From an uncultured Pseudohongiella sp. (GTDB taxonomy: Bacteria; Pseudomonadota; Gammaproteobacteria; Pseudomonadales; Pseudohongiellaceae), in NCBI GenBank assembly GCA_902531515.1, contig CACAEJ010000012.1, forward strand, positions 1-55,260: 55,260 nucleotides of DNA, in the 5' to 3' direction. Below the pieces are notes generated by a model. That model had not been told where the DNA came from. It searched no databases and worked only from the letters and a program-made list of their open reading frames with translations. Shown one piece after another: positions 43,491-52,719 of this stretch (positions are counted from its first letter, which is position 1; every line of letters begins with the position of its first letter). The translations under genes were made by a program, and so were the position numbers.

Positions 43491-45485
43491 ATGCCCGGAA
43501 AATGGCAACTAAAAGATCATGAGGCAGAGCGCCTCCTATTCGACGGTAGATTGTTAACCGCTGTCGTCTTGATAGCGTTGTTTTTTGTCGCTCTAGTTTT
43601 AAAATTGATTAACTTGCAGATTACACAATACGAATATTTCTCAGCTCGTTCCGATGGAAATAGATTGCATTCCCAATACGTACCTCCAGCTCGAGGTTTG
43701 ATCTTTGATCGAAGTGGCGAACTTCTTGCAGATAACCAACCGATCTTTAATCTAACGGTCGTTGAAGAACAGGTAGTGGATATTAATGAAACTTTAAATT
43801 TTCTAGCCACTCTTATCCGTCTTACCGATGAGGATATCGCGCAATTCAACATTCGACTAGACCGTAATAGAGTACCGTTTGCGTCCGTGCCTCTACGTTA
43901 TGTTCTGACAGATGACGAGAAATCACGTGTTGCTGTAAACAGCCATTTGCTGGCTGGAGTGGCTATCGAGCCCCAGTTTGTTCGACACTATCCGCTGAGT
44001 AGTTTAACCGCTCATTCTGTTGGTTATGTATCTGAGATAAATCAAGAGGAACTAGATCAACTGTCTGAAGACGACAGGGAGAATTATGGCGGCACCAACC
44101 ACATCGGTAAAACCGGTGCTGAGCGAACTTATGAAGATCTTCTACATGGGACTGTTGGTTATGAGATAGTTGAGAAAAATAATAGGGGTCAGGTTATGCG
44201 GTATCTGGATCGAACAGATCCTATCGCGGGGAAAAGCATAGAGTTGCATATGGATGCGCGGCTTCAGCAAGCAGCCGAAAAAGCGCTTGGAGAATTTAGA
44301 GGAGCTGTTGTTGCTATCGAGCCTTCCACCGGAGGCATACTTGCGATGGTCTCCAAGCCAGGGTTTGATCCTAATCTTTTTGTAACCGGCATTAGTAATA
44401 AAGATTATAGTGTTCTAGTAACCGATGAGGTCAATACGCCTCTTTTTGATCGGACAACGAACCCATACCCACCAGGCTCGACAGTAAAACCGTTCCTAGG
44501 GCTAGCTGGATTACATAACGATTTTGTGGACTATGATTTTACGATTCAGGACCCTGGATATTTTAGATTGCCTGGTGTGAGGTACCGTTGGGGAGACTAT
44601 ACTCTCCGAACGGTTATTGGTGGAGGGCATGGACAAACGGATTTACAAAAAGCAATTTATCAGTCGTGTGACACTTTTTTCTATGATTTGGGTCATCGTA
44701 TGGGAATAGATACGATACATGGTTTCATGTCTCAATTTGGATTCGGTCAAAATTTTGCTTTGGATATCGCTTATGCCCGAACCGGCGTATTACCTTCGGA
44801 AGATTGGAAAAGATCGAGCCGAGGCGAACCCTGGTATCCAGGGGATACTATTAATTCGTCAATTGGGCAAGGGTACATGTGGGCAACGCCTTTACAGCTA
44901 GCCACTGCAGCATCGATTATTGCAAACAAGGGTAAGGTTAAGCAGCCTCGCATGTTGAAATCTGTAGATGGGGAGCCTTATGACCAAGTCATTACGTCTA
45001 AGATCCCAGATGTTTTTCTGAAAGATCCGGACTATTGGCGATATATCGAAGAAGCTATGACGATGGTTGTGCACAGACCATTTTCTGATCAGTTTAGGGA
45101 TTATGGTACCGCCTATGAGGCCATAGCTATGGTGGATCGAGATATGTCGTACAAGATGGCAGGTAAATCTGGATCCGCTCAGGTGGTTGGGATCAGTCAA
45201 GATATACTATCAAGCACGGATATTGTTGTATCTGACTTGAATAAAGATCACGGACTCTTTATTTCTTTCGCGCCGGCACAAAATCCCCATTTGGCGCCCC
45301 AAATTGCGGTTGCGGTCTTCGTTGAAAACGGTGAGCACGGGAGTAGTGTCGCAGGCCCCATCGCTAAGGCCGTCACTGATAAATATCTGCTGGATATCCT
45401 CCAAATTGACTTCGATACTCTAAATAATTTACCGCCACTTTCTGAACCCGTGAAACGCCCTCTAATTACCGTTTCTGATGAATAA
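43491..45485 (+). CDS. mrdA: Penicillin-binding protein 2 (elongasome transpeptidase)
   Basis: PBP2 is the class B transpeptidase that cross-links new wall during rod elongation. One N-terminal span (about 21-43) anchors it. The non-catalytic pedestal domain follows, and then the transpeptidase motifs: S330 in PGSTVKPF, QSCDTF as SxD, and KSGSAQV as the KTG-like motif. The length (664 aa) is slightly longer than usual. mrdB overlaps its stop by 8 bases. AAGGAA lies upstream of the ATG. Confidence 0.97.
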   Translation: MPGKWQLKDHEAERLLFDGRLLTAVVLIALFFVALVLKLINLQITQYEYFSARSDGNRLHSQYVPPARGLIFDRSGELLADNQPIFNLTVVEEQVVDINETLNFLATLIRLTDEDIAQFNIRLDRNRVPFASVPLRYVLTDDEKSRVAVNSHLLAGVAIEPQFVRHYPLSSLTAHSVGYVSEINQEELDQLSEDDRENYGGTNHIGKTGAERTYEDLLHGTVGYEIVEKNNRGQVMRYLDRTDPIAGKSIELHMDARLQQAAEKALGEFRGAVVAIEPSTGGILAMVSKPGFDPNLFVTGISNKDYSVLVTDEVNTPLFDRTTNPYPPGSTVKPFLGLAGLHNDFVDYDFTIQDPGYFRLPGVRYRWGDYTLRTVIGGGHGQTDLQKAIYQSCDTFFYDLGHRMGIDTIHGFMSQFGFGQNFALDIAYARTGVLPSEDWKRSSRGEPWYPGDTINSSIGQGYMWATPLQLATAASIIANKGKVKQPRMLKSVDGEPYDQVITSKIPDVFLKDPDYWRYIEEAMTMVVHRPFSDQFRDYGTAYEAIAMVDRDMSYKMAGKSGSAQVVGISQDILSSTDIVVSDLNKDHGLFISFAPAQNPHLAPQIAVAVFVENGEHGSSVAGPIAKAVTDKYLLDILQIDFDTLNNLPPLSEPVKRPLITVSDE

Positions 45486-46626
45486 TACAGACTTTACCCG
45501 ACAAACTTCCAACTTGGATGGGATCGAAAGCCGTCAACACACCATTTGGCGTGCTATACATGCGGACCCTCCTTTGCTAGTCGGGATAATCTTATTGTGT
45601 GGTTTTGGCCTTTTCATTTTATATAGCGCAAGTGGCGGTGCAGTCGACGTGGTGCAAAGGCAAGCATTAATAATGCTAGGAGGAATCCTAGTTATGTTTA
45701 TTGTGTCTCAGTTCAATCCCCATGTAATACGGCGATGGGCGCCGACAATTTATGCTGCAGGTTTAGGCCTCCTGTTTTTGGTATTACTAATAGGAGTTGA
45801 GGCAAACGGAGCAAAGAGTTGGTTAGATTTACCAGGTCTTCCAAGTTTTCAACCATCCGAAGTACTTAAAATCTCCGTCCCTCTTTCAATGGCTTGGTAC
45901 CTGGCCAGCCGCCCTTTGCCACCAAAATTCAAACACCTCTTTTGGTCCGCCTTTATTATAATTTTACCTGCGGGATTAATAATAATTCAGAATGATACTG
46001 GTACTGCAATTATGGTGGCAATGTCTGGTATCTTCGTAATTTTACTTGCCGGTATTCGGTGGCGTATCGTATTTCTTGGAATTTTTAGTCTACTCCTAGC
46101 CTCACCAGCTTGGTATTTGTTTATTGCTCAGGAACACCAAAAAAATCGTATCCTGACATTTTTTGACCCTTATCGAGATCCGACCGGGGCCGGATACAAT
46201 ATAATTCAATCCCAAATCGCAATAGGGTCTGGCGGATTATATGGCAAAGGGTTCGGCAATGGTGCGCAGTCTCACTTAGATTTTATCCCAGAAAGTAATA
46301 CCGATTTTATTCTAGCTGTACTGGCAGAAGAATTTGGCTTTTTAGGCGTATTACTTCTGATTTTCTTGTACATGTTTGTCCTTATTCGGGGGCTTTTTAT
46401 CGCTTACTGCGCCAAAGATATGTTTAGTCGTTTACTCGCAGGGAGTATAACCTTGACGTTATTTTTTTACATTTTCATCAATATGGCTATGGTTTCCGGC
46501 TTGGTTCCTGTGATTGGCCTACCTTTGCCTCTGATTAGCCGCGGTGGAACCGCAATTTTAACTTTGTTTATCAGCTTTGGTTTACTCATGTCGATACAAA
46601 CCCATGGAAAGGAAATTAACAAGTAA
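45478..46626 (+). CDS. mrdB: Rod-shape glycosyltransferase RodA
   Basis: RodA is the SEDS-family polymerase that makes glycan strands with PBP2. The 382-aa protein has about ten membrane spans. FQPSEVLKISVPL, QNDTGTAIM, DFIPESNTDFILAVLAEEFGF with the catalytic-loop Asp, and PLPLISRGGTAIL are family blocks. Translation is coupled to mrdA. A short hairpin with a T run follows 40 bases after the stop. Confidence 0.97.
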   Translation: MNNTDFTRQTSNLDGIESRQHTIWRAIHADPPLLVGIILLCGFGLFILYSASGGAVDVVQRQALIMLGGILVMFIVSQFNPHVIRRWAPTIYAAGLGLLFLVLLIGVEANGAKSWLDLPGLPSFQPSEVLKISVPLSMAWYLASRPLPPKFKHLFWSAFIIILPAGLIIIQNDTGTAIMVAMSGIFVILLAGIRWRIVFLGIFSLLLASPAWYLFIAQEHQKNRILTFFDPYRDPTGAGYNIIQSQIAIGSGGLYGKGFGNGAQSHLDFIPESNTDFILAVLAEEFGFLGVLLLIFLYMFVLIRGLFIAYCAKDMFSRLLAGSITLTLFFYIFINMAMVSGLVPVIGLPLPLISRGGTAILTLFISFGLLMSIQTHGKEINK

Positions 46627-46666
46627 GTTATTGATTTTTATATTTTTATTTAGATCAGTTTTCTTG

Positions 46667-46682
46667 AGGCTAGCGCCTTTTT
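46667..46682 (+). terminator. Short terminator candidate after mrdB
   Basis: AGGC-TAGC-GCCT forms a 4-bp stem (five with a G-U pair), followed by five T. It lies 40 bases after the mrdB stop and 108 before rlpA. The stem is short, so termination may be partial. Confidence 0.4.
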
Positions 46683-46789
46683 ATCTGTTTAAGCCCTTCC
46701 AATCGGTTTTAAATAAATGGACACACTAAAATTCCTGAGCCTTTGGACGTTAAGTAATTAAATTAGTTAGGATTTTTGATTGATAAGCT

Positions 46790-47656
46790 ATGAATATGCC
46801 AATTTTTAAAGCCGTCGCTCTAGCCGCTTGTTTAATTGTGGTTGCAGGCTGTTCATCGATTCCACCACCTCCTGCAGAAAATCCTAACGCTGGTCGTTAC
46901 ACCATCACCCAGGATCGAGCGCCAGCTGAGTCAATCGAGCTCAGTAGTATTCCCGAAGTTATTCCTGGTCCTGTTGAGAGGACGATTGCGGGTAATCGTT
47001 CGCCGTATACTGTTCTCGGTAAGACTTATTTTGTTTTACCATCTGAGGAGGGCTATAGTGAGCGAGGAATAGCATCTTGGTATGGTGAAAAGTTTCATGG
47101 TCATAAAACTTCTAACGGTGAGGTGTTTGATATGTACCACGTTTCTGCAGCGCATAAATCATTGCCGATACCAAGTTTTCTGAGAGTCACGAATTTAGAT
47201 AATAATCGCAGCATAGTTGTTCGGGTTAATGACAGAGGTCCATTTCATGGCAATAGGGTAATTGATTTGAGTTATGCTGCAGCTTTAAAATTGGGGTACG
47301 CAGAAACTGGCACTGCCCGGGTTCAGTTGGAGTCTATTGTTACCGAAAATTCCCCTATCGACTCTGTTCAGAGAAAGAGTTTAAGCTTAAAAGTGGGTTC
47401 GCCGAGTTCGACAAGCACTACAAGTCAATACCTGCAGGTTGCAGCATTCTCAAGTCGCATAAATGCGCGAGAGCTTTCAAAAAAGCTGGAAGGAATATTA
47501 GAGAGGCCGGTATTAATAAATTCAGTGATAAATCCCGCTGGTACGATTTTGTACAGGGTAAGAATAGGCCCGATAAACGATCCGATAGAGTTAGAAAAAA
47601 TCGCGGGGCAACTGGTCGCAGCCGAATTTGATAGGCCTTATCCGGTTAGGCAGTAA
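46790..47656 (+). CDS. rlpA: Septal-ring lytic transglycosylase lipoprotein RlpA
   Basis: RlpA is an outer-membrane lipoprotein; in Pseudomonas aeruginosa it cuts denuded glycan strands at the septum. The lipobox VVAGC ends the signal peptide at about residue 21. The double-psi beta-barrel runs from ERGIASWYGEKFHG to RVNDRGPF and VIDLSYAAALKLGY, with the catalytic Asp and His candidates. A C-terminal SPOR domain (about 210-288) binds denuded peptidoglycan. mltB, usually between rodA and rlpA, is absent. Confidence 0.93.
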   Translation: MNMPIFKAVALAACLIVVAGCSSIPPPPAENPNAGRYTITQDRAPAESIELSSIPEVIPGPVERTIAGNRSPYTVLGKTYFVLPSEEGYSERGIASWYGEKFHGHKTSNGEVFDMYHVSAAHKSLPIPSFLRVTNLDNNRSIVVRVNDRGPFHGNRVIDLSYAAALKLGYAETGTARVQLESIVTENSPIDSVQRKSLSLKVGSPSSTSTTSQYLQVAAFSSRINARELSKKLEGILERPVLINSVINPAGTILYRVRIGPINDPIELEKIAGQLVAAEFDRPYPVRQ

Positions 47657-47707
47657 TCGTCATATTGTTCAGCAATAACAAGCAGTAAAAACCAATGGAA
47701 ATTTTTT

Positions 47708-48907
47708 ATGCGATGTGAAAGTACTTTTAGCTCAACCCGAAAAATCATAACTGATCGTTTTGAGACTTTCGTAATTATGTGCCTTATTATGCTTGCGGAC
47801 GTCTCGCTCGCAGCCCCAGCCATAATTCCCCGTCCGCCTGAAATCGCGGCTACAAGTTACATTCTGATTGATGCTCTAACCGGACAAATCATTGTAGAAG
47901 AAAATGCGGATGAACCGCTTCCGCCGGCGAGTTTGACAAAAATAATGACGGCTTACATAGCTGTAGAAGAAATAATGAACGGAAACATGTCGCTAGCTGA
48001 TCAAGTCCACATTAGTGAAAAAGCCTGGCGTATGGAAGGTTCAAAGATGTTCGTTGGTGTAAATTCTCAAGTATCGGTCGAGGACTTATTGAGAGGAATT
48101 ATCATTCAATCCGGAAATGATGCTAGTGTAGCCATAGCTGAGCATATCGCTGGTAGTGAGGACGCGTTTGCTGACATGATGAACCAGTATGGTGAAATAT
48201 TGGGAATGTCGAACACGTTTTTTATGAACTCCAGCGGATTAGATACAGAGGTTTATTACAACACCATGTCAGCCAGGGATCTATCGCTTCTGGCGCAAGC
48301 AACTATTTCAAGGCATGAGGATTACTATCCGATGTATGCAGAGCGGGAATTCACTTACAACGGGATCCGGCAGACGAATAGAAATTCGCTACTTTTTCGA
48401 GATAGGAATGTGGATGGTATGAAAACCGGTTGGACCGATGCCGCGGGATATTGTTTGGTAGCGTCAGCCGAAAGAGACGGTATGCGTCTGATATCGGTTG
48501 TTATGGGAACCTCAAGCGAAGATTCCCGAGCAATAGAAACACAGAAATTAATGACTTATGGTTTTCGTTATTTTGAGACGCATAAGCTTTATGATACTAA
48601 CCAAGTTTTAGCCAATGTGCAGGTTTGGTCAGGTAAAGATAGTGCAGTTGATCTTGGAATCGAGAAAGAGGTGTATGTCACTATACCAAGAGGCCAGTCA
48701 CAGTCGATGGAAGCGACGGTTGATATTGACGAAATTATATATGCACCGCTGGGTAACGGTCAGATCATGGGAGTAGTTAACGTCACTTTGGACGAGGAAA
48801 CTGTTTTTCAGGGTAACATAATTGCGATGCAGGACGTTGAAAGAGGAGGGGTTATTAAGCGGTTTATAGACTGGCTGACGCTCTTGGTGAGTAACTTATT
48901 TGGTTGA
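47708..48907 (+). CDS. dacA: D-alanyl-D-alanine carboxypeptidase DacA (PBP5/6 type)
   Basis: DacA removes the terminal D-Ala from wall peptides. A signal peptide spans about 1-36. The serine-protease motifs are S75-L-T-K78, S135-G-N137 and MKTGWT at about 243-248. A C-terminal domain and amphipathic helix (FIDWLTLLVSNLFG) tie it to the membrane face. The length is 399 aa. Its start lies 51 bases after rlpA; ybeD follows after 21 bases. Confidence 0.96.
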   Translation: MRCESTFSSTRKIITDRFETFVIMCLIMLADVSLAAPAIIPRPPEIAATSYILIDALTGQIIVEENADEPLPPASLTKIMTAYIAVEEIMNGNMSLADQVHISEKAWRMEGSKMFVGVNSQVSVEDLLRGIIIQSGNDASVAIAEHIAGSEDAFADMMNQYGEILGMSNTFFMNSSGLDTEVYYNTMSARDLSLLAQATISRHEDYYPMYAEREFTYNGIRQTNRNSLLFRDRNVDGMKTGWTDAAGYCLVASAERDGMRLISVVMGTSSEDSRAIETQKLMTYGFRYFETHKLYDTNQVLANVQVWSGKDSAVDLGIEKEVYVTIPRGQSQSMEATVDIDEIIYAPLGNGQIMGVVNVTLDEETVFQGNIIAMQDVERGGVIKRFIDWLTLLVSNLFG

Positions 48908-48928
48908 TAGAAGAATCCCGGTGCATCC

Positions 48929-49216
48929 ATGTCGATCGAATTAGATAACCAAGTGCAGGAACGACCTAAGATCAAATTTCCTTGTCTTTACCCAATTAAA
49001 ATTATTGGTCATTCTGTCGAGAAATTTAAGGAGACAGTAACTTCTAAAATTGAGAGACATACGGGCCCCATTGATCCAGACTTAATCTCTATAAAATCGA
49101 GTCGCAAAAATAATTACATATCGGTGAATATAACAATTGCCGCTACTGGCGAGGAACAGCTAAGCAAGATATTCGAAGATTTGAAAAAAATCAAAAGCGT
49201 AAAGATGGTTCTTTAG
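48929..49216 (+). CDS. ybeD: YbeD/DUF493 family protein
   Basis: YbeD (95 aa) is a small ferredoxin-like, ACT-resembling protein of unknown role. IKFPCLYPIKIIG and the C-terminal IFEDLKKIKSVKMVL match the family. It lies between dacA and lipB as in E. coli, and its stop shares one base with the lipB GTG start, so it is coupled to lipB. Confidence 0.92.
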   Translation: MSIELDNQVQERPKIKFPCLYPIKIIGHSVEKFKETVTSKIERHTGPIDPDLISIKSSRKNNYISVNITIAATGEEQLSKIFEDLKKIKSVKMVL

Positions 49217-49899
49217 TGAGATTGAGCGACTACAAATGGGTTGAGGCTAAGCCTTCTTTACAAAAAAATTGTGAGCATAGTCTGATCGTACGACGTCTAG
49301 GGTTGCAAGATTATGAACCGATTTGGAAGTCAATGCGTTACTTAGCAGAACACCCAAGCGGTCTCCGAGGAGACGAAATCTGGTTATTAAGTCACAAACC
49401 AATCTTCACATTGGGTCAGGCAGCTGATCGAGATAATGTTTTGAATGCGGGTAATATACCTGTTGTAAATATCGATCGAGGCGGTCAAGTGACTTATCAC
49501 GGACCAGGTCAGCTAGTGGCATATGTGTTGCTGAACATAAAGAGACGACAAATGGGTGTCAGGGACCTTGTGTCTATTTTGGAAGATTCAATGATTAACG
49601 CCTTGTCACACGTGGGCATTTCCGCTAAAACCCAACCAAAGGCTCCTGGCGTGTATGTGAATGGTGCTAAAATTGGGGCTCTCGGATTGCGAATTAAAAA
49701 TGGTAGAAGTTATCATGGCCTCAGTTTGAACATAGATATGGATCTCAAACCTTTTTCTAGAATAAATCCCTGTGGATTTAAGAATTTAGAAGTTACGCAA
49801 GTCGCCGATCATGTGGGTAAATCAGATTCGCTGCTTAGGGATTTTGGTACCATTCTAAGCGATAGCTTGCTCAGGGAACTAGGTTATGATGCGAGCTAA
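49216..49899 (+). CDS. lipB: Octanoyltransferase LipB, GTG start
   Basis: LipB moves octanoyl from acyl-carrier protein to lipoyl domains, such as those of AceF here. The active Lys lies in YVNGAKIGALGLRI and the active Cys in INPCGF, with RGGQVTYHGPGQL as the core. The length is 227 aa. GTG 49216 overlaps the ybeD stop by one base. lipA follows after 24 bases. Confidence 0.96.
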   Translation: MRLSDYKWVEAKPSLQKNCEHSLIVRRLGLQDYEPIWKSMRYLAEHPSGLRGDEIWLLSHKPIFTLGQAADRDNVLNAGNIPVVNIDRGGQVTYHGPGQLVAYVLLNIKRRQMGVRDLVSILEDSMINALSHVGISAKTQPKAPGVYVNGAKIGALGLRIKNGRSYHGLSLNIDMDLKPFSRINPCGFKNLEVTQVADHVGKSDSLLRDFGTILSDSLLRELGYDAS

Positions 49900-49923
49900 T
49901 AGAAGGAGAGTTTAATAAATCTC

Positions 49924-50889
49924 ATGCCTGGAAAAACACGTCGAAACGTTCTCGTAGAGGGGAAAAAACTTCGCGGCGCGGATAAAGTAAAACGTATTCC
50001 TGTTAAAGTAATTCCTACGACCGAATTACCCGCTAAACCTGAGTGGATTAGGGTAAAAATTCCTACTTCTCCCCGTATCAAACAAATAAAAAATAAGTTG
50101 AGGCATCACAAATTAGCGTCTGTTTGCGAAGAAGCTTCTTGTCCAAATCTTGGCGAATGCTTTAGTAATGGTACCGCCACATTTATGATCATGGGAGATA
50201 TTTGCACTCGACGTTGTCCGTTTTGTGATGTAGCCCATGGAAAACCGAAGCCACTTGATCAGAATGAACCTATTGAGCTTGCTCGAGCAATTAAAGAAAT
50301 GAACTTGCAATATGTGGTTATCACTTCTGTAGACCGAGATGATTTGGCAGATAGTGGCGCTCAACATTTTGCAAATTGCATTTCGGAGACACGCCGATTA
50401 AACCCTCTGATAAAAGTGGAAGTCTTGGTGCCAGATTTTAGAGGTCGAATGGATATTGCTCTAAGTATCTTAAAAGAGAGTTCGCTTGATGTATTCAATC
50501 ATAATTTGGAAACTGTGCCACGGCTCTATAAGCAGGCGCGTCCAGGAGCGAGTTATGCATGGTCATTGAACCTTCTCAAAGAGTATAAAGCTCGAAGGCC
50601 AGATGTGGTTACAAAGTCTGGTTTGATGCTGGGTCTAGGAGAGGAAATTTCAGAGGTAGAAAAGGTACTTCGAGATCTGAAGTACCATGACGTGGATATG
50701 GTGACACTTGGTCAGTACTTGCAGCCTAGTAGAGATCATTTAAAGGTAGAGAGATTCTTGCACCCGGATGAATTTGAGAGCCTACGGTTGTGTGCTGAGA
50801 AAATTGGGTTCAAACAGGTGGCGAGCGGACCTCTAGTCCGATCCTCTTATCACGCGGACAAACAAGCCCATGGTGAAAACGTTTCTTAA
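49924..50889 (+). CDS. lipA: Lipoyl synthase LipA
   Basis: LipA inserts two sulfurs into the octanoyl arm using radical SAM chemistry. The auxiliary cluster motif is [12 protein letters not shown], the radical SAM motif CTRRCPFCD, and RSSYHAD near the end supplies the Ser ligand. The length is 321 aa. GGAG lies about 17 bases before the ATG, longer than usual, so the true start could differ slightly. It closes the run begun at proA. Confidence 0.97.
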   Translation: MPGKTRRNVLVEGKKLRGADKVKRIPVKVIPTTELPAKPEWIRVKIPTSPRIKQIKNKLRHHKLASVCEEASCPNLGECFSNGTATFMIMGDICTRRCPFCDVAHGKPKPLDQNEPIELARAIKEMNLQYVVITSVDRDDLADSGAQHFANCISETRRLNPLIKVEVLVPDFRGRMDIALSILKESSLDVFNHNLETVPRLYKQARPGASYAWSLNLLKEYKARRPDVVTKSGLMLGLGEEISEVEKVLRDLKYHDVDMVTLGQYLQPSRDHLKVERFLHPDEFESLRLCAEKIGFKQVASGPLVRSSYHADKQAHGENVS

Positions 50890-50913
50890 TTTTTCTACCT
50901 TAAGATTAATTAT

Positions 50914-51654
50914 ATGAAAAGTATAATCATCAAATCAGGTCTTTCCAGCCTTGCGGTCTTACTTGTCATTTCGGTTACGGTCCTGATCGTAACTAATCCG
51001 GCAAAGTTTGGTGAATATCCGCTTTTTGTTAGAGCGTGTTTATTGAATCTTGCTATATTCGCGAGTCTTGTAACGCTATATCCCTCCTGCTCGTCTCTAT
51101 TCCAAATTGAACAGAAATATCTGAGGTTAATAATTTTACTTTCTTTGATTCCAGCCTTTGTATTTTATCTACTGGTAGTGCCTTCGAGGGCAGTTGGTGA
51201 TTTATATTTGGAACAACAAGACGGCAGTTTGCTCATTGATCGGTCGAGTAACGGGATAATAGAAATAGGGTTTCAATATCCGATCTTCACGCCAACTATT
51301 TCACTGGTTAACCGTGATTCTTTTACGCGAGAGGTGACTATCTTTTTACGAATCATAGACAGAAATCAGGAGAGCACCCTCTTCAGAGCAGTTCGCCATC
51401 GAACAGAAGATGGCAAACTCACTGTTGAGTCAACGGTCAGAGGAATGTTGAGTAACAACTTTAGATATTTATTTAATCCTGTAAAATTACCTCCTGGCAA
51501 GAGCATATCTGGAAAACTTGTTTTTATTATCACCAATTTAGAGGATGGAGCTAGTTTTGCGGAAGCATTAAATAACGGTTACACCGGATATTTTGAACTG
51601 CGAGATCCAGACGGAGGTGATTTGTTGGCGGATTTCCCGTTAACGCCAATTTAG
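50914..51654 (+). CDS. Membrane protein with periplasmic domain, unknown function
   Basis: This 246-aa protein has three hydrophobic segments at about 8-27, 38-58 and 70-92, then about 150 residues with a beta-rich pattern (FQYPIFTPTISLVNRDSFTR, LPPGKSISGKLVF) that looks like an immunoglobulin-like fold in the periplasm. I do not recognise a family. It begins 24 bases after lipA and may be the last gene of that transcript. Confidence 0.75.
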   Translation: MKSIIIKSGLSSLAVLLVISVTVLIVTNPAKFGEYPLFVRACLLNLAIFASLVTLYPSCSSLFQIEQKYLRLIILLSLIPAFVFYLLVVPSRAVGDLYLEQQDGSLLIDRSSNGIIEIGFQYPIFTPTISLVNRDSFTREVTIFLRIIDRNQESTLFRAVRHRTEDGKLTVESTVRGMLSNNFRYLFNPVKLPPGKSISGKLVFIITNLEDGASFAEALNNGYTGYFELRDPDGGDLLADFPLTPI

Positions 51655-51717
51655 CGAAGCAGTTCTCTGCTGCAGTTATGTTCTACACAAGATAGTTAAA
51701 ATTATTAGGAGTTGAAT

Positions 51718-52716
51718 TTGCAGAACTGTATCTATTATCGTAATTTTCTGTGGTTTTTATGGGGTTTTTCAGTTTTTTCCCAAGCCCAAACCAGTTGGCA
51801 AGTTCCAATTACCAGTTATGGACATCCCGACTTACAGGGGGTTTGGACATCGGCGTCGGTGACTACCTTGGAGAGAGACAAGGCTCTGGGAGAAACTTTG
51901 GTTGTTGACGTTGAGGAAGCGCGGAGGCTGGAGCAGCAGTCTGCGTTAAATGTGTTGACAGAGGCGGATAGTGCGCCCAGTGATCCTAATAGGCCGCCAC
52001 CTACCGATGGAGATACCGACGCGGGTTACAATGCATTTTGGATTGATCCAGGAACTAGACTTGCTGAAATTGATGGAGATTACAGAACTTCATTCATAGT
52101 GAACCCTGAGGATGGACAAATTCCTTATTCGGCTGCCGCGGGTATCGCTTTCTTTCAGTATGGGCAAGATTCTGGGTACGATGGCCCAGAGCAAAGACCT
52201 TTGGGAGAGCGTTGTATGGTTGGTTTTGGATCAAGCGGTGGGCCTCCGATGTTGCCGGTTTTATATAATAATAATTATCAAATTGTGCAAAACAAGAGTT
52301 ACGTCTTAATTTTAGCTGAGATGAATCATGACGCTAGGATTATCCGGTTAAATGATGAGCATATAAATGACGCATTTCAACCCTGGTTGGGAGATTCTGT
52401 AGGCTATTGGGAAAAAAACACACTAGTGGTCGAAACTATAAATTTTCACCCTCAGCAGAGCTTTCGGTTTGCAATAAAACACAGCTTGTACTTGCCTCAA
52501 ACGGCAAAAGTTACCGAGAGATTTACGCGGACTGGAAAAGAAAGAATCCTTTATGAATTTACTGTCGAGGATAGTGGCGCGTATACACAACCTTGGGCCG
52601 CAGAAATTCCATTTAGAAAAACTGATAGTCCTATGTATGAGTACGCCTGCCATGAAGGAAATTATGCCTTGCCTGGTATTTTAGCTGGTGCCCGCAGAGA
52701 AGAAACCTCAAAGTAA
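51718..52716 (+). CDS. Exported protein of the PDLQGVW family, TTG start
   Basis: This 332-aa protein has a hydrophobic signal peptide ending near SQAQ, followed by YGHPDLQGVWTSASVTTLER. The PDLQGVW motif marks a large family of secreted hypothetical proteins abundant in marine gammaproteobacteria and Acidobacteria. MNHDARIIRL, WLGDSVGYWE, LVVETINF, TERFTR and YACHEGNYA are its other conserved blocks. The function is not known to me. TTG 51718 has AGGAG 6 bases upstream; a TTG at 51712 is too close to that site. The end faces the Hsp70 gene 3 bases away. Confidence 0.8.
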   Translation: MQNCIYYRNFLWFLWGFSVFSQAQTSWQVPITSYGHPDLQGVWTSASVTTLERDKALGETLVVDVEEARRLEQQSALNVLTEADSAPSDPNRPPPTDGDTDAGYNAFWIDPGTRLAEIDGDYRTSFIVNPEDGQIPYSAAAGIAFFQYGQDSGYDGPEQRPLGERCMVGFGSSGGPPMLPVLYNNNYQIVQNKSYVLILAEMNHDARIIRLNDEHINDAFQPWLGDSVGYWEKNTLVVETINFHPQQSFRFAIKHSLYLPQTAKVTERFTRTGKERILYEFTVEDSGAYTQPWAAEIPFRKTDSPMYEYACHEGNYALPGILAGARREETSK

Positions 52717-52719
52717 AGT

